DNA of 64,000 bases. Origin: Pseudomonas azerbaijanoccidentalis. Its GTDB lineage: Bacteria; Pseudomonadota; Gammaproteobacteria; Pseudomonadales; Pseudomonadaceae. The stretch spans positions 186,001 through 250,000 of the forward strand of contig NZ_JAHSTU010000001.1 of the NCBI RefSeq assembly GCF_019145495.1, given 5' to 3'. The notes under the pieces are model-generated. The model saw nothing but the letters and a program-made list of their open reading frames with translations. It was not told where the DNA came from and did not search any database. Of the stretch, positions 16,809 to 25,551 are shown piece by piece. The translations under genes and the position numbers were made by a program. Numbering within the stretch: the stretch's first letter is position 1; the number at the start of each line of letters is the position of its first letter.

Positions 16809-18447
16809 ACTTCGGGTAAAGCGGCGGAAGGCCGCTGTCGCCGACCGGGTCTTGGACCCGTTCGGTAATGGGGATGGTGCGAATCGCCCGCCACAGTTCT
16901 TCACCTTGCCAGTGCTGGCCAGTTTCGCTGTAGAGCGCGCCGTTCAGGCCGTCGAGGGCGTCGGACAGTGGCACGAAACGGGCGGCCATGTCGGCCAGGG
17001 TTTCCGGTTGTTGCCTGGCCCAGGCGTCGAGGGCCTGGCGGGTGGCGTGGGGGTCGTTGGCCTGGCAGGCGCGCTTGAGTTCGTCGAGCACGGTGCGCGG
17101 GCTCGGGCCGGTTTGCGCGGCGCGCAGGATCGCTGGTTGCCAGCGCGCTCGCCACCACAGGCCGAAGCCGAGCAGGGTGGTGCAAGCCAGAATCAGCGAG
17201 CTGAGTTTCCAGCGCCAAAGTACTTCGCTGTCGGCACTGGCGTTGCTTGGTGAAGTGCCGGGTGGGGTATCGACCATCAGGCTTGGGTTGGCCGCCACTT
17301 GCAGGGTACGGGCGGGCAGGCTGCTGTGTTCAAGGTGGTCTTCAAAGGTGTTCCACCAGACCACTTCCACCGACGGCAATTCGATCGAACCACTGCGCGA
17401 CGGCACCAGCGCTTCGCGGTCCTCGCGGCTGCCGACCAGGCCGCGTTCACTGTTCTGGTTGCCCAACAGCGGCTGGTCCGGGTAACGGCGCAGGCCATTC
17501 ACCTCAGTGCCTGGCAAGGGAGGCAGTTGCGAGCTGGCCAGGCCTTCGGCCTTCACCGTCAGGCTGCGGGTCAGCGAGTCGCCGACCTGAACGTGTTCCG
17601 GTTCCGGGTTCCAGCTCTCGCTGAGGGTCAGGCTGCGGGCCGGCAGCCATGGCAGGTCAGCGGGGTAGGTAATGGGTTTGGCCTTGACCGTCAGCAGCAG
17701 TTCGCCGGAACTGACGCGCATCAGTTTTCCGGATTTCGGCGATTGTGATGGGGTGTCTTTGGCGGGCTGCGCGTCCACCAGGGCAGCATTGAAGATTTGC
17801 CCCGGAATGATCAGTTCACCGCTGTGCTGCGGATAGATCGCGTAGCGCATTTCAATCACGCCATGGCGCACGCCATTGATGTCTTTTTCGTAGGTGCGTG
17901 ATTCGCCCAGTTGCTCAATGCGTGCATCGGGAATCTGCAACGGTGGCAGGCTGCTGTCGTCGTACAGCGACACCGAATGGTAGATGCGCAGGGTGAGGAT
18001 CGCCTGGGCCTGCACATAGACGCTGGTTTGATCGAGGCTGGCGTCGATGAACACTGGCGCCTGTTTGTTCGGATTGTTCTGGGCCTCGCTCTCGACCACT
18101 TGCACGGTAATTGGCTGGCTCTGCAAGTCACCCAGCTTCAATGACGGGATTTCCACACTGCCGTTTTGCAGCGGCAGCAGGGTCACGATCCAGCGCGTGG
18201 TCGCGCGGTTGTCGCCATTGAGGGTGTTCAACTGGTTGACCTGACGCGTGCCGCGGACTTCGAACAGCGGCTCCAGCGGCGTCAGGTCGGGCTTGCCGAA
18301 CTGGGTCACGTCGTTGGATTCCAGGGTCAACTCGACCGTCTCGCCGGAATTCAGGCGCGCGCGATCGACACTGGCGACCAGCTCGGCTGCCTGGACCTGC
18401 GCGGTGCAGAGCAGCAAGGCGATCATGAAAGCGGTGAAGCGGGTCAT
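16807..18447 (-). CDS. batD: BatD-like membrane protein
   Basis: A 546-aa protein with a signal peptide (MTRFTAFMIALLLCTAQVQA) and a large periplasmic region starting AELVASVDRARLNSGETVEL, the hallmark of BatD (aerotolerance) proteins with Ig-like repeats. A single transmembrane segment near residues 415-435 (LSSLILACTTLLGFGLWW) is followed by a helical cytoplasmic tail (LDELKRACQANDPHATRQAL). BatD is the last gene of the six-gene MoxR/Bat operon; the family is thought to act in envelope stress or complex assembly. It overlaps the preceding VWA/TPR gene by 4 bp. Confidence 0.88.
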   Translation of the reverse strand: MTRFTAFMIALLLCTAQVQAAELVASVDRARLNSGETVELTLESNDVTQFGKPDLTPLEPLFEVRGTRQVNQLNTLNGDNRATTRWIVTLLPLQNGSVEIPSLKLGDLQSQPITVQVVESEAQNNPNKQAPVFIDASLDQTSVYVQAQAILTLRIYHSVSLYDDSSLPPLQIPDARIEQLGESRTYEKDINGVRHGVIEMRYAIYPQHSGELIIPGQIFNAALVDAQPAKDTPSQSPKSGKLMRVSSGELLLTVKAKPITYPADLPWLPARSLTLSESWNPEPEHVQVGDSLTRSLTVKAEGLASSQLPPLPGTEVNGLRRYPDQPLLGNQNSERGLVGSREDREALVPSRSGSIELPSVEVVWWNTFEDHLEHSSLPARTLQVAANPSLMVDTPPGTSPSNASADSEVLWRWKLSSLILACTTLLGFGLWWRARWQPAILRAAQTGPSPRTVLDELKRACQANDPHATRQALDAWARQQPETLADMAARFVPLSDALDGLNGALYSETGQHWQGEELWRAIRTIPITERVQDPVGDSGLPPLYPK

Positions 18448-20183
18448 CGAGTTTTTCCCTGATCCTGATGTTGTTGCTGTTCGTACCAGAATTTGCGCCG
18501 GAGCAATTCTCCCGGGTCATCCGGGATCTGCCGCAACCATTGCTCCAGCGCCTGTTGCTGTTCGCCATTAATGCTGTCGCTGGCGGGACGCATAGGCGGT
18601 GTGGTGTGCTGTTCGTCACCCAGTTCACTGCCCGGGACTTCGTTGCTGCCGGGGCGCGGCGGCGTGGTGGGCGGTTGCTCGGTGTCAGTACTGGCCTGTG
18701 CGTCAGCGGTTTTCGGTTCGCCGTTGTTCGAGGGCTGAGCCGGTGCGCCGGGCAGTGTTTCCTGTTCAGTGGCCTGCGCAGTTTCGTTGGCGTCTTTGTC
18801 CGGTTCGGCCGGGGGCGGGGGGGGCTTCTGCTTGAGCAGACTTTCCACCAGTGCCTTGTTGGTCAGCGCCGGACGCAAATCCGGCTGGCGTTCAAGGGCC
18901 TGTTCGTAAGCGTCCAGCGCCGCTTCCAGTTCACCACTTTTCGCCAGGGCATTGCCACGATTGTAGTGGGCGTGGGCATCGTTGCCTTCGGCGAAGCGCT
19001 GGGCGGCCGCGCTGTAATCACCGGCTTCATAAAGCGCCACGCCTTGCCACTGATGATCTTCGAAGTGTTGCGCGGCCTCGGCGGGGCGTTTTTTCTGGAG
19101 CAGGTGCAGGCCCTGCTGGTCAGGTCGCAACCACAGGTCCTGAAATTCGAAAGCCTGGCTCGGCTGCGGCACTCCAAGCAACAACGGCAGGCACAGCAGC
19201 CAGCCACGGCGACCGGCGCAGGCTGCCAGCAGCAAGAGCGGCAACAGCAGCCAGTAACCCTGATCGGCCCAGGTGTCCAGGAGCAACGTCTGGCCGTCGT
19301 TGCGCAAGTGACGTGGACCATCGAGCAGGCCCAAGGCTCGCAGGTCGGAATCACTCAAGCGCGCATGGCGATAGCGTCCGTCCAGGTCAGCGGCAAAGGC
19401 TTTCAGGCCCGGTTCATCCAGATGCGGCACCAGAATCGCGCCCTGTTCGTCCTTGAGGAAACTGCCGTCCTCTTGAGTGATCGGCGCACCTTCGGCGGTG
19501 CCGATGCCGATCATCAGCCATTGCGTTGATTTGCCGCTCAATGCGCGACGAATGCCCTGGCGCTCAGTGTCCGTGAGGGATGAGCCGATCAGCAGGATAC
19601 GGCCGTCACCCAGCGCAGCTTGGTCTAGCAATGCCAGGCCTTTTTCCACCGCCAGATCGGCACGGTGACCGGGTTCGGGCATCAGCGACGGCTTGAGCGC
19701 GTCCAGCAGGTTGCGGCTGGTCGAGAGGTCGTCCGATAGCGGCACCAGCGTGTGCGCACTGCCGGCGTAGACCACGATGGCCGTCTGCGCATCGCTGCGG
19801 TATTGCAGCAGGTCGAAGAGCTTGCGTCGGGCCTGTTCCAGTCGGTTGGGCTGAACGTCGGTGGCGAGCATTTCCGGGGTCAGCTCAAGGATCACCACCA
19901 GCGGATCGGCAGGCTTCTGGCTGAGTTGTTCCACCCGCGACCAGCTAGGGCCGACCAGCGCGAAGAGGGTCAGCAACCACGCCACGCCCAGGGCGATCCA
20001 TGGCAATTTGCTGTCGCGGCCATTGCCGCCACTGAGCAGGACTGCGTGAAAGGCCGGCGGCAGGATCATCTGCCAGCGTCCGGCGCGCTTCTGCCGGTGC
20101 CAGAGTTGCCAGAGCAGCCAGGCGAGCAGCGGCAGCAACAGCAGCCACCAAGGGCGGAACCAATAGGGCCAGAGCGCGCTCAT
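18444..20183 (-). CDS. BatB-BatC fusion: VWA domain plus TPR
   Basis: A 579-aa membrane protein. The N-terminus has two hydrophobic segments (WLLLLPLLAWLLWQLW and WIALGVAWLLTLFALV), then a von Willebrand A domain (about 85-290), another hydrophobic pair (about 308-345), TPR repeats (ALYEAGDYSAAAQRF ... AHYNRGNALAKSGELEAALDAYEQAL, about 385-450) and a long disordered Pro/Glu/Thr-rich tail. This is the BatB plus BatC arrangement in one chain. The metal-binding MIDAS motif DxSxS, intact in BatA next door, reads ELTPE here (in VVILELTPEMLATD), so metal-dependent ligand binding is doubtful. It overlaps batA and batD by 4 bp each. Confidence 0.88.
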   Translation of the reverse strand: MSALWPYWFRPWWLLLLPLLAWLLWQLWHRQKRAGRWQMILPPAFHAVLLSGGNGRDSKLPWIALGVAWLLTLFALVGPSWSRVEQLSQKPADPLVVILELTPEMLATDVQPNRLEQARRKLFDLLQYRSDAQTAIVVYAGSAHTLVPLSDDLSTSRNLLDALKPSLMPEPGHRADLAVEKGLALLDQAALGDGRILLIGSSLTDTERQGIRRALSGKSTQWLMIGIGTAEGAPITQEDGSFLKDEQGAILVPHLDEPGLKAFAADLDGRYRHARLSDSDLRALGLLDGPRHLRNDGQTLLLDTWADQGYWLLLPLLLLAACAGRRGWLLCLPLLLGVPQPSQAFEFQDLWLRPDQQGLHLLQKKRPAEAAQHFEDHQWQGVALYEAGDYSAAAQRFAEGNDAHAHYNRGNALAKSGELEAALDAYEQALERQPDLRPALTNKALVESLLKQKPPPPPAEPDKDANETAQATEQETLPGAPAQPSNNGEPKTADAQASTDTEQPPTTPPRPGSNEVPGSELGDEQHTTPPMRPASDSINGEQQQALEQWLRQIPDDPGELLRRKFWYEQQQHQDQGKTR

Positions 20184-21259
20184 CGGCGCCTCCGCAGACG
20201 CAAACGTCGAAGACGCTGGCGCCAGTCAGGCAGTTGCGATTGCAAAAACAGGTCCTTGGTAAACAGGCGCTGGAACGGGTTGTCCGGCCAGAGTTCGCGG
20301 GCAACCAGCAACATGCTAAGCAACAGCGCGATCGCCAGGGGCCAGTGATACAACGCCTGGGCCGGGCGCGCCTGAGTTGGTTGCTGGGTGACGGGCTCCA
20401 GTTGATCGAGGGTGTCCTTGACCGCTTGCAGTTCCTTGCCATCACGCGCCCGGAAATACTGGCCGCCGGTTGCTTCAGCAATCGCCATCAAGGACGGCTC
20501 ATCCAGATCCAGGCTCGGGTTGATGCCGAGAAAACCCAAGGTGCCGCTTTGCTCCGGGTCGGCGCCGATGCCGATCGGGTAGATTTTCACCCCTTCCTTG
20601 GCCGCCAGCCGCGCCGCCGTCAGTGGGTCGATCTCGCCACCGTTGTTGGCGCCGTCGGTGACCAGGATCAGTACACGGCTTTGGGCCGGACGCTGGCGCA
20701 GGCGTTTGAGGCCCAGGCCAATGGCGTCGCCGATGGCGGTGTTCTTGCCGGCAATGCCGATGCGCGCTTCGTCAAGCCAGACGCGTACGGTGTGCCGGTC
20801 AAAGGTCAGCGGTGCTTGCAGGTAAGCCTGGCTGCCGAACAGGATCAGGCCGACCCGGTCGCCTTCGCGGCTTTCGAGGAAGTCGCCGAGCAAATGCTGG
20901 ACCAGTGTCAGGCGGCTGACGTCCTCGTCCTGCCATTGCATGTCGGGGTAATCCATGGAACCGGACACGTCCACCGCCACCAGCAGGTCGCGGCCACTAG
21001 CGGCAATCGGCAGCGGGTCGCCTAGCCATTGCGGGCGGGCGGCGGCGGTCAGCAACATCAGCCATAGCAGCAGGAACGGCGCCTGTTGGCGCCAGGCAGG
21101 CAGATTGGCCCTGGCGCGGCGTCCGGCCAGGCCTTCGAGGTCGCTGAGGAAGCTGACCTTGAGCGCCGGTTCACCGCTGTCGGCCACCGGCAACACGATG
21201 CGCATCAGCCACGGCAGGGGCAGCAGCGCGAAGATCCATGGCCAGGCGAACTCAAACAT
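20180..21259 (-). CDS. batA: BatA-like VWA membrane protein
   Basis: A 359-aa protein: two N-terminal hydrophobic segments (FAWPWIFALLPLPWLMRIVL and QAPFLLLWLMLLTAAARPQW), a VWA domain with an intact MIDAS (LLVAVDVSGSMDYPD, plus LILVTDGANNGGEIDP), and a C-terminal hydrophobic segment (LYHWPLAIALLLSMLLVA). The VWA domain would lie in the periplasm. In this operon BatA and the VWA/TPR protein are expected to form a membrane complex worked on by the MoxR AAA+ ATPase. It overlaps the next gene upstream by 8 bp. Confidence 0.9.
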   Translation of the reverse strand: MFEFAWPWIFALLPLPWLMRIVLPVADSGEPALKVSFLSDLEGLAGRRARANLPAWRQQAPFLLLWLMLLTAAARPQWLGDPLPIAASGRDLLVAVDVSGSMDYPDMQWQDEDVSRLTLVQHLLGDFLESREGDRVGLILFGSQAYLQAPLTFDRHTVRVWLDEARIGIAGKNTAIGDAIGLGLKRLRQRPAQSRVLILVTDGANNGGEIDPLTAARLAAKEGVKIYPIGIGADPEQSGTLGFLGINPSLDLDEPSLMAIAEATGGQYFRARDGKELQAVKDTLDQLEPVTQQPTQARPAQALYHWPLAIALLLSMLLVARELWPDNPFQRLFTKDLFLQSQLPDWRQRLRRLRLRRRR

Positions 21260-21746
21260 GTTTGCGAATCCAGGTTTCGACCGCTTGGGTCAGGCCGGCA
21301 ATCGCCTTGTCGTCGAGCTTGCATTCCGGTTTGTAGGCGCCTTCGACCAGCACCATCCAGCGCGTCAGGCCTGCAGCCGGGCAACGGTTGTCGAGAAACG
21401 CCAGCCATTTGCGGCCATTGAGGGTATGGCTTTGGCTGTAGGGGTAGTGATTGCGACACAGGCGTTTGAGCAGGCCATTGAGTTGCTGCAACCAGGCGCC
21501 GGCTGGTGCGCCGTCGTATGGCTTGGGCATCAACGCCAGTTCAGCCAGCGCGGCGACGCGCACCGGGTCCAGCGGTTGTTCGGCGCGCACGACAGGCCGC
21601 TTGTTGGGAATGAAACGCCGCAGCTTCCAGATGCCGAAGCCAATGATCGGCAGCAACAACAGCAGGAGCCACCAGCCCGGCGCAGGAGGCCAGAAACCGA
21701 TCTGCGGCGGGGAAATCAGCGGTTGCAGTTGATCGAGACCGTTCAT
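21252..21746 (-). CDS. DUF4381 membrane protein
   Basis: A 164-aa protein typical of DUF4381 genes found between DUF58 and VWA genes in MoxR operons. It starts MNGLDQLQPLISPPQIGFWP, has one transmembrane segment (GWWLLLLLLPIIGFGIWKL, about residues 24-42) and an arginine/leucine-rich cytoplasmic domain with LNGLLKRLCRNHYPYSQSHT and the conserved GRKWLAFLD. Biochemical role unknown. It overlaps both neighbours by 4-8 bp, so expression is tightly coupled. Confidence 0.88.
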   Translation of the reverse strand: MNGLDQLQPLISPPQIGFWPPAPGWWLLLLLLPIIGFGIWKLRRFIPNKRPVVRAEQPLDPVRVAALAELALMPKPYDGAPAGAWLQQLNGLLKRLCRNHYPYSQSHTLNGRKWLAFLDNRCPAAGLTRWMVLVEGAYKPECKLDDKAIAGLTQAVETWIRKHV

Positions 21747-22696
21747 CGGCCTTTCCCGGGTTTCTGCGGGTTCAGGTATTCGCGCAGTTGTTCGACCATT
21801 TCGCTCTGGGTGCTTAAGGGCATCAGCAGTACTCGCAGCTTTTGCGCGAGCAATTCCCAGCGGGCGATACGGGCTTCAGCCTGGGCTCGGTAGGTCTGGC
21901 GCAGGTCGAAGTTGAGGGTGTCGAGTTCCAGTTGCGCGCCGCGTTCGGCAAAACGCAGCAGGCCGGCGGCGGGCAGGGCGTGATCCAGCGGGTCGGAGAG
22001 TGGCAGCAGCAACAGATCGCAATGGCGCGACAACAGGCTCAGCTGTTGTTCGGCACTCTCGGACAAGGCGCGCTCATCGCAAATCACAATTGCCAGGCTG
22101 CCGGGGCGCAGGACTTCACGGGCGCGGCGCAAGGCAATACCGAAGGCGTCACGATCCGGCTCGCTTTCGGTGTGCAACGACTGGTTGACCCGCACCAGAC
22201 GGTTGAGCAATTGCAGCAGGCTTTGTTTGCTGCGCCGCGGTTTGATTTCGTAGTGTTCGTTGTCGCCGAACACCAGTCCGCCGACCCGGTCATTGTGGCC
22301 CAGTGCGGCCCAGCCGATCAGCGCTGCCGCCTGCGCGGCGAGCACCGATTTGAACATCAGGCCCGAGCCGAAGAACAGCCGACGGCTTTGCTCGACCATG
22401 ATGAAAATCGGCCGTTCGCGCTCTTCATGGAACAGTTTGGTGTGCGGTTCCTGCGTTCGGGCTGTCACGCGCCAGTCGATGGTTCGCACATCGTCGCCAG
22501 CCTGATAGACCCGTACCTGATCAAAGTCCACACCACGGCCACGCAATTTAGAGTGATGCAGGCCAATCAGCGGGCTGCGTTGGCTCGGCGTGGAAAACAG
22601 CTGCACTTCGCGCACGCGATGGCGCATCTCGATCAGCTCGGCGAGCGTGATGCGGATGCCCGGTTGGGGCGGCAGGAGGGTGTTCATCGGACTCAA
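21743..22696 (-). CDS. DUF58 domain protein
   Basis: A 317-aa protein with the DUF58 core: LRGRGVDFDQVRVYQAGDDV then RTIDWRVTARTQEPHTKLFH, characteristic of this family, followed by a VWA-like fold with RPIFIMVEQSRRLFFGSGLM. DUF58 proteins nearly always sit between a MoxR ATPase and Bat or transglutaminase genes and are presumed MoxR partners. No signal peptide is visible, so it is cytoplasmic. Start overlaps the moxR stop by 4 bp (ATGA). Confidence 0.9.
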   Translation of the reverse strand: MSPMNTLLPPQPGIRITLAELIEMRHRVREVQLFSTPSQRSPLIGLHHSKLRGRGVDFDQVRVYQAGDDVRTIDWRVTARTQEPHTKLFHEERERPIFIMVEQSRRLFFGSGLMFKSVLAAQAAALIGWAALGHNDRVGGLVFGDNEHYEIKPRRSKQSLLQLLNRLVRVNQSLHTESEPDRDAFGIALRRAREVLRPGSLAIVICDERALSESAEQQLSLLSRHCDLLLLPLSDPLDHALPAAGLLRFAERGAQLELDTLNFDLRQTYRAQAEARIARWELLAQKLRVLLMPLSTQSEMVEQLREYLNPQKPGKGR

Positions 22697-23652
22697 GCGA
22701 CGGCTACGACGTCGAGAATCCGCTGGACCACACGGTCCTGATCGATGCCAGCGGCTTCGGCTTCAAAGGAAAGAATGATGCGGTGGCGCAACACATCGAA
22801 CAGCACCGCCTGAATGTCTTCGGGGCTGACAAAGTCACGCCCGGCCAGCCAGGCGTGGGCGCGGGCGCAACGGTCGAGGGCAATGGAGCCGCGAGGACTG
22901 GCGCCATAGGCGATCCACTCGGCCATCTCCGGGTCGAATTTAGCCGGTGTACGGGTCGCCATGACCAGTTGCACCAGGTATTCCTCCACGGCGTCGGCCA
23001 TGTACAAACCGAGGATTTCCTTGCGTGCGGCAAAAATCGCCTGCTGGCTGACCCGGCGTTCAGGCTTGGTTTCACCATTCAACGCTTCGCCACGGGCCTG
23101 TTGCAGGATGCGGCGCTCGACGGCGGCATCCGGGAAGCCGATTTTTACGTGCATCAAAAAGCGGTCGAGCTGGGCTTCAGGCAGCGGGTAGGTGCCTTCC
23201 TGCTCGATGGGGTTTTGCGTGGCCATCACCAGGAACAGCGGCGATAGCTCGTAAGTGCTGCGCCCGACGCTGACTTGCCGCTCGGCCATGGCTTCGAGCA
23301 AGGCCGACTGAACTTTGGCCGGGGCGCGGTTGATTTCGTCCGCCAGCACCAGGTTATGGAAGATCGGCCCTTGCTGGAACACGAAGCTGCCGGTTTCCGG
23401 GCGATAGATTTCCGTACCGGTGATGTCGGCGGGCAAAAGGTCGGGGGTGAACTGAATTCGATGGAACTGGGCTTCGATGCCTTCGGCGAGTTCTTTGATG
23501 GCCTTGGTCTTGGCCAGGCCAGGGGCGCCCTCGACCAGCATGTGGCCGTCGGCGAGCAGGGCGATGAGCAAGCGCTCGATGAGTTTTTCCTGGCCGAGAA
23601 TCTGCGTTGAAAGAAAGGTTCGCAGCGCTAGCAGCGCTTCACGATGTTCCAT
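22693..23652 (-). CDS. MoxR-family AAA+ ATPase
   Basis: A 319-aa AAA+ ATPase. Walker A is GAPGLAKT (residues about 41-48) and Walker B LVLADEINRAPAKVQSALLE; the MoxR-specific GRSTYELSPLFLVMATQNPI sensor-1 region and the helical lid (ASPRGSIALDRCARAHAWLA) are present. MoxR proteins are chaperone-like ATPases that mature or remodel VWA-containing complexes. It is the first gene of the operon moxR-DUF58-DUF4381-batA-batBC-batD, every junction of which overlaps by 4-8 bp. Confidence 0.93.
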   Translation of the reverse strand: MEHREALLALRTFLSTQILGQEKLIERLLIALLADGHMLVEGAPGLAKTKAIKELAEGIEAQFHRIQFTPDLLPADITGTEIYRPETGSFVFQQGPIFHNLVLADEINRAPAKVQSALLEAMAERQVSVGRSTYELSPLFLVMATQNPIEQEGTYPLPEAQLDRFLMHVKIGFPDAAVERRILQQARGEALNGETKPERRVSQQAIFAARKEILGLYMADAVEEYLVQLVMATRTPAKFDPEMAEWIAYGASPRGSIALDRCARAHAWLAGRDFVSPEDIQAVLFDVLRHRIILSFEAEAAGIDQDRVVQRILDVVAVA

Positions 23653-23833
23653 CGATGACTGTTCCTGGAAATGGGGGGCCGTGGGCGTGCGTAATACGCC
23701 AGGGCTGGGGGCGTTACTTTAATCCATCGCGGGGGGTGGCGACTAACGGCATTTTGTGCAAAGTGCGGGAAAAGACCGGGGGCATTGCTGGTTTTTTGTA
23801 GCGGGGGAGTTTTGGGCCGACAGTTCCGGCCCC

Positions 23834-23936
23834 ATCGCTGGCAAGCCAGCTCCCACAGATATTGGCGGCGTACATGCGATATGTGCGTCACATCGATCAC
23901 TGTGGGAGCTGGCTTGCCAGCGATAGGGCCTGTCCA
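23834..23936. repeat. REP doublet (GTGGGAGCTGGCTTGCCAGC family)
   Basis: ATCGCTGGCAAGCCAGCTCC and CACAG, about 45 bp, then CTGTG and GGAGCTGGCTTGCCAGCGAT. This is the third REP family of the window; a second copy is at 42611-42680. It separates the moxR promoter from the convergent end of the Imm10-like gene; the rest of 23653-23833 shows no reading frame I can support. Confidence 0.9.
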
Positions 23937-23943
23937 GGCGCCA

Positions 23944-24297
23944 TCAAACTTCGCTAATGAAGGTGCCAGTCCCACTGAGAATGTTCTTCAAAGTCTCTGC
24001 AACTTCATCCATATCCACCATGTCCGGGTTGAAGGTGATTTCCAGCACATCATCCCCATTCAGCGCATCGGCATCCGCCGCCGCAATTTCAATCTTCAAC
24101 AGGGTAGGGCTCAACGTGACCTTCACGCCATCCAGCGTCGAAGGCTCGCCATCGAGGGTGATTTCCAGCTCATCCTCGTCCGGGTAGCGGCTCATCAGGA
24201 ACATCTCGCCCTGATCGCTATGGCAGCAGAGCATGGCCATGTTGTCTTCCTCGTCGTCGCACGGGTTGACGATCAAGAGGGCGGTGGTCATTTGCAT
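23944..24297 (-). CDS. Imm10-like immunity protein (tentative)
   Basis: A 117-aa acidic protein from ATG 24297 (AGGA 7 bp upstream; a longer frame to 24627 lacks a sensible start). The layout fits my recollection of the Imm10 immunity family: a short N-terminal strand, DNMAMLCCHSDQGEMFLMSR with a D/E-rich PDEDELEITLDG, then KVTLSPTLLKIEIAAADADA, DDVLEITFNP and a C-terminal helix DEVAETLKNILSG. It is divergent from the orphan Rhs toxin-like gene at 24463, 165 bp away. That fits a polymorphic-toxin island, although immunity genes usually lie downstream of their toxin. A profile search is needed; the family call may be wrong. Confidence 0.5.
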   Translation of the reverse strand: MQMTTALLIVNPCDDEEDNMAMLCCHSDQGEMFLMSRYPDEDELEITLDGEPSTLDGVKVTLSPTLLKIEIAAADADALNGDDVLEITFNPDMVDMDEVAETLKNILSGTGTFISEV

Positions 24298-24462
24298 GGG
24301 GAATTCCTGGTGTGGGGGCGTTGTAGGCGGGCGAAACGGGATTTTGCCATCGTCGGATTTTTTTTGCTGGGGTGATGGGACTATTAGTTCTGCTAGTTGC
24401 CGCGCTTGGCAAAAGGCTCGACATTGTGGGTTGCCCGCTATCGCTAACTGCCGGAGTCTTCG

Positions 24463-25551
24463 ATGCCAAACCAGCATAAAACAACGCTCATTGGCTATCA
24501 CTACGACGCACTGGATCGCCTGACCGGCCACCGCCAGATAGAAGGTGTCAGGCGTCAGCTTTTTTACTGCGAAAGCTGGTTGGTAACCGAGATTCAGGGA
24601 GAAGAGCAAAGATCGATCGTTCAGCACGGGGATCAGTTACTGGCACAGCAACAGCGTCTTGATAACAGAGTCGTTAGCATGTTGTTGGCGACCGATCAGC
24701 AGCGCTCCGTATTCAATGCGCTTCAGGGTACCCAACAGCGATCGATTGCTTACTCTCCCTTTGGCTATCACCCTGGCGCGAGCGGGTTGAGTAGTTTGTT
24801 AGGTTTCAAGGGTCAACTGCCGGATCCAGTGACTGGGCATTATTTATTGGGTAATGGTTATCGAGCGTTTAATTCGGTGCTGATGCGATTTAATAGCCCT
24901 GATAGTTTGAGTCCGTTTGGGGCAGGTGGTTTGAATGCGTATGCCTATTGCCTGGGTGATCCGGTAAATCGGAGTGATCCGACGGGGCATATTGTTTCTG
25001 AGCTCAGTCAGTTTTTATCAAGGACTAAAGCGCGAGCCTATTCTATTGAGACTGGCATTCAGCTAAAGCCTGCAAGGAATGTAACAAGGCTCTCTGAGGG
25101 TATCTTTACATTTGAAGATGATTACAAGGGCGCCCCCAGGCTAACCATCACCGGGCATGGGGTTCCCGGAAAACTGGAAGAGGGTTTCAGCGGGTTGGAG
25201 CTCGTCAGCCTTGCAAAGCGACATGGGGTTCATATCGACAAATTTGAAAGTATACGGATGGTTGTGTGCTCCTCGGCAGATATAGAAAGAAATTCTTACG
25301 GAATAGCGGATGTTTCATATGCTGAGGGCTTTAATCGCCTTGTGAAGCGTCCGGTGAAAGCCTATCAAGGGACGGTCGGATCTATCAATACATATAAGGT
25401 GTTTGAGGAGTTGGGTGTTGGTGAGACTTATTCTGGTGAGTATTACTTCGGGGTTTTAAAGCCGGATAGCACTCGTGAACAGCATCCCGGTGTGCAATAT
25501 CGTCCGGTCGTCTTTGATGTAGCAAAAAGATCAAGCAAGGTAAGAAGTTAG
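24463..25551 (+). CDS. Short orphan Rhs protein with a caspase-like C-terminal tip (putative toxin)
   Basis: A 362-aa protein without signal peptide. Residues about 10-176 are Rhs/YD repeats plus the Rhs core: YHYDALDRLTGHRQIEG, LLGFKGQLPDPVTGHYLLGN, YRAFNSVLMRFNSPDSLSPF, LNAYAYCLGDPVNRSDPTGH, the last ending in the DPxG junction (D172). After it the sequence becomes visibly AT-richer and unrelated to Rhs: a 186-residue variable tip. The tip contains a beta-strand plus GHG (LTITGHGVPG, H232) and, 37 residues on, a strand plus Cys (IRMVVCSSAD, C269), the layout of clan CD (caspase/C80 CPD-like) cysteine peptidases. No peptidase domain was confirmed. Such small Rhs genes are widespread in Pseudomonas; delivery route unknown. 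Confidence 0.75.
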   Translation: MPNQHKTTLIGYHYDALDRLTGHRQIEGVRRQLFYCESWLVTEIQGEEQRSIVQHGDQLLAQQQRLDNRVVSMLLATDQQRSVFNALQGTQQRSIAYSPFGYHPGASGLSSLLGFKGQLPDPVTGHYLLGNGYRAFNSVLMRFNSPDSLSPFGAGGLNAYAYCLGDPVNRSDPTGHIVSELSQFLSRTKARAYSIETGIQLKPARNVTRLSEGIFTFEDDYKGAPRLTITGHGVPGKLEEGFSGLELVSLAKRHGVHIDKFESIRMVVCSSADIERNSYGIADVSYAEGFNRLVKRPVKAYQGTVGSINTYKVFEELGVGETYSGEYYFGVLKPDSTREQHPGVQYRPVVFDVAKRSSKVRS

